Below the pieces are notes generated by a model that saw only the letters and a list, made by a program, of their open reading frames with translations, was not told where the DNA came from and searched no databases. Of a stretch of DNA of 64,000 nucleotides, positions 8,781-16,503 are shown one piece after another. Made by a program: the position numbers and the translations under genes. The stretch's first letter is position 1, and each line of letters opens with the position of its first letter. The stretch is from Pelomonas sp. Root405 (GTDB lineage: Bacteria; Pseudomonadota; Gammaproteobacteria; Burkholderiales; Burkholderiaceae_C): positions 156,075-220,074 of the forward strand of contig NZ_LMDU01000001.1 in assembly GCF_001425165.1 (NCBI RefSeq). The letters are read 5' to 3'.

Positions 8781-10031
8781 ATGCGACACCCGCTTTCCAA
8801 ACTTTCGGCTGTGCTGATGCACGCTGCTCTCGCGGCCGCGGCAGGCCTTGCTTCACTGCCCGGCCACGCCGCAGACGGCGCTGAATCCCTGACCTATACC
8901 AACATCACCAAGATACGCGACGGCATGGGCGCACGGGGCGACCTCGCACCGATCGCACGCATCGTCTCGCCTCTGGCGGATGCGCAGATCGTGCCGGGAG
9001 AAGGCCGCATTGGCGCAGGCAGCGTGAATGGCACCGGCTTCGTGCTGAACATCGAGGTCGTCACGCGCGACGCGACGCCGGTCGCCGCGAAAGAATCGCT
9101 CAACATCAGAAACACCGCGCTGCTCGGCCAGGTCAACCCGAACATTCCGGGCCTCTATGTCTTCCTCGACACCGACCTCGTCAAGCCCGACGGTGGCGTG
9201 ATCCCGAAGAACACCAACCTGGCGAACCTCTTCAACATCCTGGGCACCGACGACACGCCCGGCGCGGGCGTGACGATGTGGCTGGGCTGGCACGTGCTTG
9301 AATCGCTGCCGCTCGACACGAACCGCTTCAACATCACCACCGCCGTGGTCGACACCGCCGGTCGGATCGGATTCGACCGGGTCTCGATGGCGGTGCTGCG
9401 CGGCGGTATCACATCGGGGCAGGCACTGACGCCCCTTCCGATCGATGTGTTCGATGACGGCATCGACGACGCGGACGGACCGGAGGTGACGATGATTGCG
9501 CCCCGCGTGCCGTCGCGTGTGTCACCTGGGCCGCAAACCGGCAATCCGACGCCGCCTGCGAATGCATCGCTGTTCTTCATTCAAGTGGCGGCGCTGGACC
9601 GCTCGCGTCACGGCATCGGCGTCAGCGAAAACGGCCAGGGCACGGCGGCCCGCTCGGTGTTGGGAACCATCCTGGATGGCAGCCAGATCCAGAACCCGAT
9701 CACGCATCCCAGCAACGGCACGAACCGCAATTTCCCGGGTCTGAACGTGACCTTCGACGTGCCCTTGCGTCAGCCCAACGGCAACGTGGTGCCGGCGGGC
9801 TCGAACCTGGCGCCGATCTTCAACGTTGCCGGCAGCGAGCTGGACGCTGACGGCTATGTCGTGACGACGGCCGATTGGGTGGTGGGGGGATCGCTCCTGA
9901 TGCCTGCGGGCAAGCGTTCGGTCACGATCACCGCCCGGGTCACCGACAACGCCAACCGCACCCGCAGCGTCAGCCACGTCGTGGGCATCAGCCCGGTCGA
10001 GAACGGCCAAAACCTGACGCCCGCACCCTGA
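8781..10031 (+). CDS. Exported protein with an internal duplication, unknown function
   Basis: A 416-residue protein with a signal peptide (cleavage near GHA, about residue 30). Two similar halves can be aligned by eye. Near residues 90-200: LNIEVVTRD, NPNIPGLYVFLDTDL, PDGGVIPKNTNLANLFNILG, FNITTAVVDTAGR. Near residues 268-400: FIQVAALDR, NFPGLNVTFDVPL, PNGNVVPAGSNLAPIFNVAG, VTITARVTDNANR. Each half looks like a beta-rich domain ending in a bacterial Ig-like strand pattern. I do not recognise the family. GGAG precedes the ATG, and a class 1 ECF promoter-like site lies upstream, so it should be coexpressed with the NTF2-like and secreted-repeat proteins. Confidence 0.75.
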   Translation: MRHPLSKLSAVLMHAALAAAAGLASLPGHAADGAESLTYTNITKIRDGMGARGDLAPIARIVSPLADAQIVPGEGRIGAGSVNGTGFVLNIEVVTRDATPVAAKESLNIRNTALLGQVNPNIPGLYVFLDTDLVKPDGGVIPKNTNLANLFNILGTDDTPGAGVTMWLGWHVLESLPLDTNRFNITTAVVDTAGRIGFDRVSMAVLRGGITSGQALTPLPIDVFDDGIDDADGPEVTMIAPRVPSRVSPGPQTGNPTPPANASLFFIQVAALDRSRHGIGVSENGQGTAARSVLGTILDGSQIQNPITHPSNGTNRNFPGLNVTFDVPLRQPNGNVVPAGSNLAPIFNVAGSELDADGYVVTTADWVVGGSLLMPAGKRSVTITARVTDNANRTRSVSHVVGISPVENGQNLTPAP

Positions 10032-10041
10032 GAACGAGGCC

Positions 10042-10067
10042 GCGCGGCTCCGACCATGGAGCCGCGC
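10042..10067. terminator. Terminator-like hairpin without T-run
   Basis: A perfect 10-base stem, GCGCGGCTCC against GGAGCCGCGC, with the 6-base loop GACCAT, 11 bases after the stop of the duplicated-domain gene. There is no T-run, so it may be a weak or factor-dependent terminator or an RNA 3'-end stabiliser. It separates that gene from the next ECF promoter-like site. Confidence 0.5.
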
Positions 10068-10135
10068 TGGACGCACAGGGCAGCGGCAGCCTGCCACCCT
10101 GCACAACCAACACCCCATCTTTTTTTCACGCCTGC

Positions 10136-10161
10136 GGAATAAAAGGCCTGAGCGTGCCGTC
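10136..10161 (+). promoter_or_regulatory. ECF-type promoter, class 1 (copy 4)
   Basis: GGAATA at 10136-10141, 16 bases, CGTC at 10158-10161, preceded by C, 65 bases before the secreted-repeat lipoprotein gene. Because the ECF sigma gene at 10681 lies in the same apparent transcription unit, this copy suggests that sigma factor is autoregulated and recognises this class. Confidence 0.72.
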
Positions 10162-10226
10162 TGCCCCGATGTGAGCAACATCTCACCCACGCTGCCCGAT
10201 CCGCCACCACCTCCACGGAGCTTCCC

Positions 10227-10619
10227 ATGTTCAAAACCCTCGCCATCGCCGCATCTGCGGCAACGTTTCTGGTCACTGCCGGCTGTGCCAACCTGGCTGA
10301 GCCGCCTGCCAAGGCGCCCGCCATGTTGTCTGGCGGCGCGCTCGTCACACCCGCTGGCATGACCCTCTACACCTTCGACCAGGACGTGGCGAACAGCGGC
10401 AAGAGCGCCTGCAACGGCGGCTGCGCCGCGCTCTGGCCGCCGATGATGGCCACCGCCACCGACCGGACCACGGGTGCCTACAGCATCGTCACTCGCGACG
10501 ATGGGTCACGCCAGTGGGCCTACAAGGGCAAGCCGGTGTACACCTACAAGGCCGACCAGAAGGCCGGCGACCGCAGCGGCGACAACTTCAAACAGGTCTG
10601 GCACATCATCAAGGAATGA
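10227..10619 (+). CDS. Secreted-repeat lipoprotein (COG4315-like)
   Basis: A 130-residue protein with a lipoprotein-type signal ending in the lipobox VTAGC (Cys19 or 20). It carries two copies of the secreted repeat of unknown function (Lipoprotein_15 type): GMTLYTFDQDVANSGKSACN with GGCAALWPP, and KGKPVYTYKADQKAGDRSGD. The family is extracytoplasmic, usually found with ECF sigma factors or redox proteins, and has no defined activity. GGAG precedes the start. It is the first gene of the unit containing the sigma factor at 10681. Confidence 0.85.
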   Translation: MFKTLAIAASAATFLVTAGCANLAEPPAKAPAMLSGGALVTPAGMTLYTFDQDVANSGKSACNGGCAALWPPMMATATDRTTGAYSIVTRDDGSRQWAYKGKPVYTYKADQKAGDRSGDNFKQVWHIIKE

Positions 10620-10680
10620 CGCCTGTACACCCGCCTGCACACCCAGCTTCGCGCGGGCTCACCCCATCTTCAACATCTTG

Positions 10681-11184
10681 ATGAACGACGACCATCAACT
10701 GCTGAGCTGGGTGCCGCGCTTGCGCCGCTATTCCCGGGCGCTGGTGAACAACCGCGACGACGCCGACGACCTGGTGCAGGACACGCTGGAGCGGGCCTGG
10801 GCCAAGTCGGGCCTGTGGGGCAGCGTGGCGGACATGCGCGCCTGGCTCTTCAGCATCATGCACAACCTGCACGTCGATGGCGTGCGCCGGCCCAGGCTGC
10901 ACACCGTGACCATGGACGATGACACCCCCGAGGTGCCGGTGATGCCGACGCAAGGCGACAGGTTGGCGGTGCTGGACCTGCAGGCCGCGCTGGACCTGCT
11001 GCCCGTCGAGCAGAAGGAAGTGCTGCTGCTGGTGGCGCTGGAAGACATGGCCTATGCCGACGTGGCGCAGGCCCTGGGCATTCCCATCGGCACGGTGATG
11101 TCGCGCTTGTCGCGCGGCCGTGAGCGCCTGCGCGGCCTGATGGAAGGTCGTGCCGAACCCGTGCGGCTGAAGGTCGTCAAATGA
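10681..11184 (+). CDS. ECF RNA polymerase sigma factor (first)
   Basis: A 167-residue ECF sigma factor. Region 2 spans about residues 8-75 (YSRALVNNRDDADDLVQDTL, then MRAWLFSIMHNLHVDG) and region 4 about residues 105-155 (LPVEQKEVLLLVALEDMAYA, then LGIPIGTVMSRLSRGRERLR). The ATG at 10681 is the first Met in front of region 2; no strong Shine-Dalgarno is present. It lies 61 bases after the lipoprotein gene and 19 bases before the anti-sigma gene. The class 1 promoter consensus upstream of this unit and three other genes in the cluster is its likely target. Confidence 0.9.
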   Translation: MNDDHQLLSWVPRLRRYSRALVNNRDDADDLVQDTLERAWAKSGLWGSVADMRAWLFSIMHNLHVDGVRRPRLHTVTMDDDTPEVPVMPTQGDRLAVLDLQAALDLLPVEQKEVLLLVALEDMAYADVAQALGIPIGTVMSRLSRGRERLRGLMEGRAEPVRLKVVK

Positions 11185-11203
11185 ATGCATTGCGAAGCAC
11201 CCT

Positions 11204-12130
11204 ATGAGTACCGATCGCCCATCGCCGCCCACCCTCCCGCCCACCCCCCCGGTCACCGAGGCCGAGCTGCATGCGTTTGTCGATGGCCGTCTGCCCGCAG
11301 AGCGTGAGGCCGAGATCGCTGCCTACCTGGCCGCGCGCCCCGACGATGCGCAGCGCGTCGAGGCCTACCGTGCGCAGAAGCGCGAGCTGCACGCCCTGTT
11401 CGACCCCGTGCTGGACGAGCAGCCGCCGCAACGCCTGCTGAAGTCGGCGCGCCCGCGCGCCGTATCGCCGACGCCTTGGTACCTGCAGCGCTTGGCCGCC
11501 GGGCTGGCTATCGCCGTCATCAGCGGCGCCACGGGCTGGGGGCTGCGCGGCGTCGGACCTGGAACAGCCGGTGACGATGCAGCCCGCATGGCGGCTGTGC
11601 AACCGGCCCCAGGTGGTTTGACTTTGGTGTCTGCGGGTGGCTTCGCGCAGCGTGCCGCCGTCGCGCACGCGGTCTACAGCCCCGATGTGCGCCGGCCCGT
11701 GGAAGTGGACGCCGCGCACGAAGACCAGCTCGTGGCCTGGCTGTCCAAGCGCATGGGCGCGCCGATGAAACCGCCGCACCTGCAGGCGCAGGGCTACACG
11801 CTGGAAGGCGGGCGCCTGCTGCCAGGTGGCCAGGGGCCGGTGGCTCAGTTCATGTACCGCAACGAGCAGGGCAGCAAGCTGACGCTGTACGTGTCCAATG
11901 ACGTCGCTGACGTGGGCAGCGCCGCGGGCTCGGGCGGGGCCGCGAAACCGGATGCGAAACCGGGTGCGAAGAACGCTGACACCGCCTTCCGCTTCGCGCA
12001 GGAAGGCGCCGTCAACGTGTTCTATTGGGTCGACGGGCCCTTCGGCTATGCGCTGTCGTCCGACGCCGACCGCAGCGTGCTGGCGCGGGTGTCGGCCGAG
12101 GTCTACCAACAGCTGGGCGCACCGCGCTGA
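11204..12130 (+). CDS. Membrane anti-sigma factor
   Basis: A 308-residue protein following the first sigma gene by 19 bases. The N-terminus (ELHAFVDGRLPAEREAEIAA, then LAARPDDAQRVEAYRAQKR) matches the cytoplasmic part of anti-sigma factors that lack the zinc-binding HxxxCxxC motif. A single membrane helix lies near residues 92-110 (LAAGLAIAVISGATGWGL). The long C-terminal part, about 190 residues, would lie in the periplasm and may sense the signal. It holds the sigma factor inactive at the membrane by family analogy. Confidence 0.85.
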   Translation: MSTDRPSPPTLPPTPPVTEAELHAFVDGRLPAEREAEIAAYLAARPDDAQRVEAYRAQKRELHALFDPVLDEQPPQRLLKSARPRAVSPTPWYLQRLAAGLAIAVISGATGWGLRGVGPGTAGDDAARMAAVQPAPGGLTLVSAGGFAQRAAVAHAVYSPDVRRPVEVDAAHEDQLVAWLSKRMGAPMKPPHLQAQGYTLEGGRLLPGGQGPVAQFMYRNEQGSKLTLYVSNDVADVGSAAGSGGAAKPDAKPGAKNADTAFRFAQEGAVNVFYWVDGPFGYALSSDADRSVLARVSAEVYQQLGAPR

Positions 12131-12174
12131 AGGCCACGGCAAGTCCCGCAGCGCAGGCGGTTTGCACCGCCATC

Positions 12175-12200
12175 GAATGAATTGGCCTGAAGCGCGCTCT
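12175..12200 (+). promoter_or_regulatory. ECF-type promoter, class 2 (copy 1)
   Basis: GAATGA at 12175-12180, 16 bases, CTCT at 12197-12200 followed by T. The same boxes with the same spacing occur at 14082-14107 in front of the second sigma gene; both copies share ATnGAATGA and CTCTT. It lies 100 bases before the Tat-exported propeller gene. It differs from the GGAATA/CGTC class. Confidence 0.55.
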
Positions 12201-12300
12201 TTGCTGCGAGCGCCTGACGCACCGACACAGCCCGTCGTTGGGTGCAAGGTCGCGCGTCACAGGCCCCAGTCCACCTTTGCACTGAACAAAGAAAGCACCC

Positions 12301-13686
12301 ATGACCACCCAACGTCGCGACATCCTCAAATACTCGCTGGCCGCCGCAGCCGCCAGCGCGCTGCCTGCAGCGCAAGCCCAGGCGCCGTCCAGCGCCGCCG
12401 CCGCCACCGGCATCGACCCGCGCGACCGCGTCTTCATCACCAACGAAGACTCCAACACGCTGGTCGTGATCGACCCCAGGACCAACACCGTCGAGAGCAC
12501 CATCAACCTGACCAGCTTCGACGAAGACCCGCGGCCGCCCTTCCGCTATGTCACCGCCGGCGTGGCGCCGACGCACGCGGCGATGATCCACAAGCCGCTG
12601 TACCACGGCTGCATCGACGCCCACGGCGCGGTGCCGTCGCCCGACGGCCGGCTGCTGGCCACCAGCGGGCGCGGCTCGAGCAACATCTACCTCGTCGACG
12701 CCGAGCAGCGCCGCGTCATCGGCAACACGCCCAACCCGGCCGCTGGCATGACGACCAACCCCGAACGCCTGAGCAGCGGGCTGCTGCTGGGCCGCGAACC
12801 GCACGAGCCCACCTTCACGCGCAACGGCAAGGAGCTTTGGGTGACGCTGCGCGGGGAAGACCGCATCGCCATCGTCAACGTCGAACTCGCCCTGCGTCAG
12901 TTGAAGGGCACCGACAACACAGGTTCGACGGCCATCCGCCAGTTCCTGCCGACGATCAACGGCCCGGCCCAGGTATGGTTCAACCGCGAAGGCACGCTGG
13001 CCTTCGTGGCCAGCCAGAAGGTGTCGCAGGTCGACGTGTTCCGTGTCAACCCGGGCGCCGATGGCCACAGCCAGCCGCAGCGCGTGACGACACTGGACAT
13101 CAGTGCGCAGGACAAGCCCGGCTTCACGCCCTTCATGAAGACCACGCCCGACGGCGCCGAGGTGTGGTTCTCGCACAAGCTGGCCGATGCGCTGTCTTCT
13201 CGCTCGACGCGGGGCGGTTTCGACCTCATTGACAGCGTGCCGCTGGGCATGGGCGCGCGGCCCAACCACGTCGAGTTCGTCAGCAACGCGCGCGGCAGCG
13301 TGGTCTATGCCAGCCTGGCGCGCATCGACGACGGGGGCCCCGGCGGCGTCGCCTCCAGCCCCATCGCCATCATCGACCGCAGCGCAGCCAGCGGCCAGCG
13401 CAAGGTGGTCGGCACCTTCTTCAGCCACGGCCGCGAATCGCACGGGCTGTGGACCAACCCCGAGAACACGCTGCTCTACGTGGCGCACGAGCAGGACGAA
13501 CTGCCCGGCACGCCCAACGCCGGCCAGACGGTGTGCAGCGCCTTCGACGTCAGCGACCCGCTGAAGCCGGTCTTCATCGCGCAGATTCCGCTGGGCAACC
13601 TGACCCTGCCTTCCGGAGCGCTGCGCAACAAGAAGAGCATCAACCTGGTCTACGTGCGCGTGGGTGCCAAGGGGCAGACTGCATGA
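12301..13686 (+). CDS. Tat-exported YncE-family beta-propeller
   Basis: A 461-residue protein with a twin-arginine-like signal (QRRDILKYSLAAAAASAL) ending near AQA. Propeller repeats are visible as DRVFITNEDSNTLVVIDP, SPDGRLLATSGRGSSNIYLV, FTRNGKELWVTLRGEDRI and TNPENTLLYVAHEQDEL. Tat export suggests folding or cofactor/metal acquisition in the cytoplasm, unlike the Sec-type propeller at 5321. The stop overlaps the start of the DUF305 gene by 4 bases (ATGA), so the two are translationally coupled. A class 2 ECF promoter-like site precedes it. Confidence 0.85.
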   Translation: MTTQRRDILKYSLAAAAASALPAAQAQAPSSAAAATGIDPRDRVFITNEDSNTLVVIDPRTNTVESTINLTSFDEDPRPPFRYVTAGVAPTHAAMIHKPLYHGCIDAHGAVPSPDGRLLATSGRGSSNIYLVDAEQRRVIGNTPNPAAGMTTNPERLSSGLLLGREPHEPTFTRNGKELWVTLRGEDRIAIVNVELALRQLKGTDNTGSTAIRQFLPTINGPAQVWFNREGTLAFVASQKVSQVDVFRVNPGADGHSQPQRVTTLDISAQDKPGFTPFMKTTPDGAEVWFSHKLADALSSRSTRGGFDLIDSVPLGMGARPNHVEFVSNARGSVVYASLARIDDGGPGGVASSPIAIIDRSAASGQRKVVGTFFSHGRESHGLWTNPENTLLYVAHEQDELPGTPNAGQTVCSAFDVSDPLKPVFIAQIPLGNLTLPSGALRNKKSINLVYVRVGAKGQTA

Positions 13687-14045
13687 AGGGCATGAAGGGC
13701 ATGAGGGGCGGACACGCCCAACATGGAGTCAGTGCCTTCGAGCGCGAGATGGACGCTTCGATGGCCCGCATGATGCAAGACATGCACGGCCCGGGCTTCG
13801 TGGGCCAGGCCGACATCGACTTCCTGGCGATGATGATTCCGCACCACGCCGGCGCCGTCGACATGGCGCGGCTGGTGCTGCAGCACGGCCGCGACCCGGC
13901 CACGCGGCAACTGGCGGAGGAGATCATCGCCGGCCAGACCATCGAGATCGAGAGCATGACGCGGCGGCTGGCGGCCTTGCAGCAGCGCTCTAGCGCGGGT
14001 TCGGCAGCCGAATTTCCATCGCTGGGTGGCACGCGCGGGCCGTGA
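13683..14045 (+). CDS. DUF305-domain protein, Met/His-rich, no signal peptide
   Basis: A 120-residue protein with the DUF305 hallmarks QADIDFLAMMIPHHAGAVDM and, later, an ETI-like helix (EEIIAGQTIEIESMTRRLAA). The family is mostly periplasmic and linked to metal (copper) handling through conserved Met and His. Here the frame starts directly with MKGMKGMRGGHAQHG and has no hydrophobic leader, and no in-frame upstream leader exists. The ATG overlaps the propeller stop. Methionine is unusually frequent, so metal binding or sacrificial oxidation is conceivable. Location (cytoplasm, or export with its partner) is uncertain. Confidence 0.8.
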   Translation: MKGMKGMRGGHAQHGVSAFEREMDASMARMMQDMHGPGFVGQADIDFLAMMIPHHAGAVDMARLVLQHGRDPATRQLAEEIIAGQTIEIESMTRRLAALQQRSSAGSAAEFPSLGGTRGP

Positions 14046-14081
14046 TGCCCAGCCTGAGGGTAAGCACTGACGATGGCGATG

Positions 14082-14107
14082 GAATGAACCGCAGCGCTGT
14101 CCGCTCT
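14082..14107 (+). promoter_or_regulatory. ECF-type promoter, class 2 (copy 2)
   Basis: GAATGA at 14082-14087, 16 bases, CTCT at 14104-14107 followed by T. It matches the class 2 copy at 12175. The ATG of the second sigma gene is at 14116, only 8 bases after the second box, so a transcript starting at the normal distance would begin at or next to that ATG (leaderless). Confidence 0.55.
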
Positions 14108-14115
14108 TGATCACC

Positions 14116-14649
14116 ATGCTGTTCCAGTCTGCCGAGTCCCGCTACAACCAATGGGTGCGGGACCATTACCGCTTCCTGCTGCGCAGCGCCTGGGCGCTGA
14201 CGGGCTCGCGTGCCATCGCCGAAGACGTGGTGCAGGACTGTTTTGCCAACGCCTGGAAGCACCGCGAGCAGTTGCGGGATGGGGCGTTGGCGCGGGCCTG
14301 GCTGTTCCAGATCATGCGGCGCGCCGCCTTCCGCCAGGCCGCGCCGGGCATGCAGTCGCTGGACGACGACGAGCAGCCCGAGCAGGCCGCCCCCGACGCC
14401 GGGCTGGACGACAAGCTGGACGTGGTCAAGGCGCTCGCGCGGCTGGCGCCCATCCACCGCGAGGTGCTGGTGCTGTTCTATTTCGACGACATGCCCACCG
14501 CGCAGATGGCCGAGGCGCTGGAGATTGCGCCCGGCACCGTGCTGTCGCGCCTGGCTCGCGCGCGCGACGCGCTGAAGCAGGTGATGGGCGTGCCAGTGCG
14601 GGCACCCGGCGGCGCCCAGGTCACGCCCTTGCGGAAGACCCCGTCATGA
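14116..14649 (+). CDS. ECF RNA polymerase sigma factor (second)
   Basis: A 177-residue ECF sigma factor: region 2 at about residues 10-75 (RYNQWVRDHYRFLLRSAWAL, then AEDVVQDCFANAWKHREQL and WLFQIMRRAA) and region 4 at about residues 105-160 (LAPIHREVLVLFYFDDMPTA, then LEIAPGTVLSRLARARDALK). The ATG at 14116 was chosen; a TTG at 14107 is the alternative. There is no Shine-Dalgarno. The stop overlaps the next gene by 4 bases. It heads the operon with a putative anti-sigma gene, sorA and a cytochrome c gene. In Sinorhizobium, ECF sigma factors responding to sulfite control SorT-type sulfite oxidation; the same logic is likely here. Confidence 0.9.
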   Translation: MLFQSAESRYNQWVRDHYRFLLRSAWALTGSRAIAEDVVQDCFANAWKHREQLRDGALARAWLFQIMRRAAFRQAAPGMQSLDDDEQPEQAAPDAGLDDKLDVVKALARLAPIHREVLVLFYFDDMPTAQMAEALEIAPGTVLSRLARARDALKQVMGVPVRAPGGAQVTPLRKTPS

Positions 14650-15278
14650 AGCGCGAACTCCGGCCGCCCGAGTTGCCCGACAGCGCGTTCGACTTGCGCA
14701 CGCGCGCCGAACTGGCGCTGGCCTTCGAGCCCATCGACGCCCCGCCGCACTTGTACCGCAAGGCGCAGCCGCTAATGGCGCGGCGCAGCTTCCAGCGCGC
14801 CGTGCTGGGCCTGCTGCTGGCAGGCAGCGGCACCGGCGCCGTGCTGGCCATGCGCCCGCCAGAACTCGTGCGCGGCGCCATCGAACACGAATACTTCGAG
14901 CGCACGCTGCGCGGCACCTTCATGGCCAGCGCGCCCTTGCTGCAGCACCTGGGGCTGGCCGGCCAACAGGTGGTGCCCGGCTTCCCGCAGCTGATGCGGC
15001 CTTGCGACATCGACGGCCACCTCGTCTACCACCTCACCACCTTCTTCGAGAAGGGCGGCATGGTCACCGTGTTCGCCTTCGACAAGGCGGTGGCGCTGAC
15101 GGAGGGCAGCGGCTGGTGGGGCAACGTGCACTGGAAAGTCATCACCTCGCGCGACGGCAAGCCGCTGGTGCTGGTGGCGCAGAAGAAGCAGGCCCTGGCC
15201 GTGGCGCAAAGCCAGTTCGGTCCAGCCACCGACATGTCCCCACCGAATTCCACACCGACCCCCAAGGAGACCCGATGA
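14646..15278 (+). CDS. Putative anti-sigma factor, single-pass membrane protein
   Basis: A 210-residue protein whose ATG overlaps the second sigma stop (ATGA), the usual position of a cognate anti-sigma factor. A cytoplasmic N-terminus of about 55 residues precedes one membrane helix near residues 58-76 (AVLGLLLAGSGTGAVLAM). The periplasmic part contains LMRPCDIDGHLVYHLTTFFE and MVTVFAFDKAVALTEGSG. A cysteine (about residue 121) and several Met and His in this part could serve sensing. It ends overlapping the sorA start. Assignment rests mainly on position and topology. Confidence 0.7.
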   Translation: MKRELRPPELPDSAFDLRTRAELALAFEPIDAPPHLYRKAQPLMARRSFQRAVLGLLLAGSGTGAVLAMRPPELVRGAIEHEYFERTLRGTFMASAPLLQHLGLAGQQVVPGFPQLMRPCDIDGHLVYHLTTFFEKGGMVTVFAFDKAVALTEGSGWWGNVHWKVITSRDGKPLVLVAQKKQALAVAQSQFGPATDMSPPNSTPTPKETR

Positions 15279-16501
15279 ACAAGACCTTGAACTCGCTGCC
15301 GCGGCGCCAGATGCTGGCCGGCAGCGCCAGCGCCCTGGCCGCGGCCGGCCTGGCCACTTTCACGCGCGGTGCCGCCGCGGCTGGCGAAACCCCAGTGGCC
15401 AGCGCCACGCCCAAGCCGCTGCCCGCCTACGTGGCGTGGAAAGACCCGGCCAGCGTCATCGTGCACAGCAGCACCACCATCGAGACCAAGCGTGCAGCCT
15501 TCGGCAGCGGGGTCATCACGCCGGCCGAGCAGCTCTACATCCGCAACAACCTGCCGGCGCCCGACGCGTCCATCGTCGCCGACCGCGACGCCTGGCAGGT
15601 GGCCATCGAAGGCGTGAAGGCGCCGCGCACGCTGACGCTGCGCGAGCTGAAGACGATGGGCGTGGAGACGACCGCGATGGTGCTGCAGTGCTCGGGCAAT
15701 GGTCGCGGCTACTTCCCCAGCAAGCCCAGTGGCACACCCTGGCAGGTGGGCGCGGCGGGTTGCGTGATGTGGACCGGCGTTCCGGTGCGCGTGGTGGCCG
15801 AAGCGCTGGGCGGCGTCGTGCCGGGCGCCGGTTACCTGACCGGCACCGGCGGCGAGAAGCTGCCCGAAGGCCTGGACCCGCTGAGCATCATCGTCGAGCG
15901 CTCGGTGCCGGCCGCCGCGATGGCCGACGCGCTGCTGGCCTGGGAGATGAACGGCGTGCCGATCTCGCTGGCCCACGGCGGGCCGCTGCGCCTGATCGTG
16001 CCCGGCTACACCGGCGTGAACAACATCAAGTACATCAAGCGCCTGGCCTTCACGGCCAAGGAAACCGAGGCGAAGATCATGTCGCACGGCTACCGCATCT
16101 CGCCGCCGGGCGGCAAGGGCGACCCGAGCCAGCCGTCGGTGCAGGAGATGTCGGTAAAGTCGTGGATCAACTCGCCGGCGCCTGATGCATCCAGCGTCAA
16201 GGCCGGCCTGGTGCAGGTGCAAGGCGTGGCCTTCGGCGGGCTGAACGGCATCAAGCGCGTCGAGGTGTCGCTGGACGGCGGCAAGACCTGGAACGACGCG
16301 CGGCTCACCGGGCCCGACCTGGGCCGCTATGCCTGGCGACAGTTCGTGCTGGCCGCGAAGCTGCCCGCTGGCAGCCACACGCTGGCCAGCCGCGCCACCG
16401 ACACGGCCGGCAACGTGCAGCCCGAACAGCGGATGGAAAACGCCGGCGGCTACAACAACACGAGCTGGGCCGACCACGCCGTGAAAGTGACGGTGGCCTG
16501 A
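15275..16501 (+). CDS. sorA: SorA-type sulfite dehydrogenase (molybdenum oxidoreductase)
   Basis: A 408-residue periplasmic molybdenum enzyme of the sulfite oxidase family. The Tat signal (LPRRQMLAGSASALAAAGLA) precedes the molybdopterin domain. The molybdenum-ligating Cys139 sits in VLQCSGNGRGYF, and GPLRLIVPGYTG and NIKYIKRL are conserved. The C-terminal dimerisation domain carries VEVSLDGGKTWNDARL. It oxidises sulfite to sulfate and passes electrons to the cytochrome c encoded next. AAGGAGACCC precedes the ATG, which overlaps the previous stop. The family could also include sulfoxide or peptide-methionine-sulfoxide reductases of YedY type, but length and the adjacent cytochrome c favour Sor. 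Confidence 0.85.
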   Translation: MNKTLNSLPRRQMLAGSASALAAAGLATFTRGAAAAGETPVASATPKPLPAYVAWKDPASVIVHSSTTIETKRAAFGSGVITPAEQLYIRNNLPAPDASIVADRDAWQVAIEGVKAPRTLTLRELKTMGVETTAMVLQCSGNGRGYFPSKPSGTPWQVGAAGCVMWTGVPVRVVAEALGGVVPGAGYLTGTGGEKLPEGLDPLSIIVERSVPAAAMADALLAWEMNGVPISLAHGGPLRLIVPGYTGVNNIKYIKRLAFTAKETEAKIMSHGYRISPPGGKGDPSQPSVQEMSVKSWINSPAPDASSVKAGLVQVQGVAFGGLNGIKRVEVSLDGGKTWNDARLTGPDLGRYAWRQFVLAAKLPAGSHTLASRATDTAGNVQPEQRMENAGGYNNTSWADHAVKVTVA

Positions 16502-16503
16502 AC

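Noticed and set aside
15275-16501. MsrP/YedY-type methionine sulfoxide reductase
   Set aside because: The protein has the full SorA length with a C-terminal dimerisation domain and an adjacent cytochrome c, and no MsrQ-like membrane partner is present.
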